Part shown: positions 62,434 through 64,000 of the stretch, piece after piece | Layout of the letters: the number at the start of each line of letters is the position of its first letter | How positions within the stretch are numbered: position 1 is the stretch's first letter | Source: Hyaloscypha bicolor E | Lineage: Eukaryota > Ascomycota > Leotiomycetes > Helotiales > Hyaloscyphaceae | Assembly: GCF_002865645.1 (NCBI RefSeq) | Contig: NW_020194618.1 | Span: 248,001 to 312,000, forward strand | DNA: 64,000 bases | Direction: 5' to 3' | Made by a program: the position numbers and the translations under genes | The notes under the pieces: generated by a model | The model's input: only the letters and a program-made list of their open reading frames with translations | Told to the model about the DNA's origin: nothing | Databases searched by the model: none

Positions 62434-63672
62434 CTACAAAGTCCCCCACTTCTTCCTCGCCCTAAAAACACCCTTAACAACCTCACTCAGACTCCTCCTC
62501 GTCCTCTTCTTCCCCTGCCTGGCCTTAACCCCAAACACCCCATTTGTCTCTCCCTCCGCACTCGAACTCCTTATATGCAATTTACTTCTCAAGCTCCCCA
62601 CTAACCCACTCACCACCTCATCCTCCTCGTCATCTTCCCACACGCTAGTTTCATTACCGATCTCCATGCGCAGCCCTCTGGGATTCTCGAGGAAATGCGG
62701 ATATGGGAGAGGGCGCATATACAATGGCGACGAGCTGCATGGTGAAGGGGTACTCGATGATTGATAATCGAGCGTTGTGCATGTGCTGAGGTTTGAGGGG
62801 AACGTTGGTGCGAATTGGGAGGGTGTGCTGGGCGTTGTGTGCGAGCGTGTGCGGAGAGGTGCGCGGGAAGGAGAGGGAGAGAGGGTGGAAGTTGTACGTG
62901 TGGGCCAGGATTTATGTTGTGTGTGTTGAGGGTCTGTTGGGTGTTGTTGTGGTTGAGGGTTTGCGAGGCAGCGAGACGGAATCGGGCTTGGCGGGACGGT
63001 GGATGTACAGGTTGGGAACGGCGAGTATGTTGTCCGTGGGAGGACGGGCAGGGAAGGTGGCGATGAATAGTTTGGCCGACGCGGTGCCCTGTGTGTGTCT
63101 GACCTGCGTAGATCTCGAGAAGCCTCTGGGCTATTGAAAGAAGACAGGCTTGAAGACGCAAAGTTGCGATTGCATGGCGAGAGGGTAGGATCTTGGCGCA
63201 GACGAGATTTGTATGCACTGAGGCGTAATGGTAGTGGCGACTCGTTAACGGGTGTCCAGTATAGATCCCAGGTCTCGTTCTCTGTTTGCAAAGCGGCGAT
63301 ATCTGCTTCCGAGGGGCTGGGGGTGAGATGGTCCTCGAAGGAGGTATCGGAACCAGACGAGTTGAATGGGTCGTATATCATCCCCGGATCAGAGCTATCT
63401 GATGAGATGGAGAGACGGTTCTGAAGTTCTTTGGATGTTGCTTGACAAGCCCTGGTAAGTCGGACGAGTGTGCTCGGGCTCAGATAGCCATCAGATTCTG
63501 GCGACGATGAGACTTGGCGGGGTCGGGAGAGATGCATTTTAGAGAAGATCGTTGTCACAGGTGAAGAGAGTAACCAGCCATCTGGCGCGTCGCGAGCAGG
63601 TACTGTTATGCAATTGCAATCGATAGAGCTCTTGCTGACGAGGAATTCAGCCCGCCGTGGGGAACCTCCCAT
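62434..63672 (-). CDS. Ser/Pro-rich protein of unknown function
   Basis: 412 aa, one exon, starting at MGGSPRRAEF (first ATG in the frame). More than a quarter of residues are Ser or Pro, with Thr-rich segments, so most of the protein is likely disordered. Order-like pieces are STLVRLTRACQATSKELQNR and ETWDLYWTPV near the N-terminal third, MRPLPYPHFLENPRGLRM later, and a basic C-terminus (KKRTRRSLSEVVKGVFRARK). This layout, with many potential phosphosites and a basic tail, is common in fungal regulatory proteins, but no domain is recognised. Long uninterrupted frame and conserved-looking islands argue that it is real. Confidence 0.65.
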   Translation of the reverse strand: MGGSPRRAEFLVSKSSIDCNCITVPARDAPDGWLLSSPVTTIFSKMHLSRPRQVSSSPESDGYLSPSTLVRLTRACQATSKELQNRLSISSDSSDPGMIYDPFNSSGSDTSFEDHLTPSPSEADIAALQTENETWDLYWTPVNESPLPLRLSAYKSRLRQDPTLSPCNRNFASSSLSSFNSPEASRDLRRSDTHRAPRRPNYSSPPSLPVLPRTTYSPFPTCTSTVPPSPIPSRCLANPQPQQHPTDPQHTQHKSWPTRTTSTLSPSPSRAPLRTRSHTTPSTPSQFAPTFPSNLSTCTTLDYQSSSTPSPCSSSPLYMRPLPYPHFLENPRGLRMEIGNETSVWEDDEEDEVVSGLVGSLRSKLHIRSSSAEGETNGVFGVKARQGKKRTRRSLSEVVKGVFRARKKWGTL

Positions 63673-64000
63673 TGTGGACAAGGAATGTTTACTTGCGGTG
63701 TTGGGCTCCGCAGAGGGTGTTGTGAACACAATGGAACGAAGAATGAATAAACAACCCCGTTCGAAGTATTCAAGGAATTGTGAATTGAATAAGTAGGGAA
63801 AATAGGTTTTGCAATGGAAAGAAAGAAACAGGGGAAACGAACGAAGCTAAACAGCCGTACATTTGGGTAGGAGAGTCTGCTCCATTTCAAGCTGAATGTC
63901 ACAGCTGCGTGTTGACAAATGCGTTCCATAAAGCAGCTAACGACTATTCTCGGCTGAGCTGTCAAATCTAGCTCAGATCTAGGCTCTAGTCTGGAAATAT
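63673..64000. other. Upstream region of the Ser/Pro-rich gene, cut by the window end
   Basis: About 330 bp with no recognised gene; presumably promoter and leader of the minus-strand gene. Confidence 0.5.

Overview
The window is nuclear DNA of a filamentous ascomycete (Pezizomycotina; gene content looks most like Leotiomycetes, but the class is an inference). The evidence is short GT-AG introns of about 45-120 bp, genes on both strands with long spacers, family content (DUF3433 membrane protein, MARVEL-like protein, GH53 galactanase, SERAC1-like lipase, secreted subtilase, non-reducing polyketide synthase) and short inverted-repeat transposons. No bacterial, organellar, viral or tRNA/rRNA feature was seen.

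The left part, about 1-17.6 kb, is a gene graveyard. It holds the 3' half of a non-reducing polyketide synthase (ACP, C-methyltransferase, esterase-type thioesterase) broken by indels and by two MITEs with clear target duplications (5290-5684, TA; 7063-7500, 8 bp, hAT-like). It also holds a frameshifted member of a large uncharacterised fungal family (9.9-12.7 kb), a helicase-C-like scrap (13.0-13.5 kb) and a decayed FAD-dependent (BBE-type) oxidase (15.7-17.5 kb). The synthase and the oxidase may be the remains of one secondary-metabolite cluster. Damage is by indels, stops and insertions, not by obvious RIP-style AT enrichment.

The right part, about 18.4-64 kb, holds mostly intact genes: MARVEL-like membrane protein, acyl-protein thioesterase, intronless SDR, small secreted cysteine-rich protein, SERAC1/DUF676-like lipase with an unusual tail, coiled-coil protein, DUF3433 protein, aldo-keto reductase lacking its catalytic Asp, secreted cysteine-repeat protein with 12 exons, six-TM protein, 1675-aa secreted subtilase with 11 exons, GH53 endo-galactanase, mitochondrial SCO1, a long coiled-coil protein and a Ser/Pro-rich protein.

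The most unusual signals are two introns in different genes (41321-41447 and 51604-51723) that share sequence blocks and a GGGAGGAT/ATCCTCCC hairpin, as introner-like elements do; a repeat protein whose introns recur at the same point of its Cys repeats and which has 14-nt and 22-nt exons; and the multi-domain subtilase. Exon models were made by reading splice sites by eye and checking that total coding length divides by three; they have not been checked against RNA.
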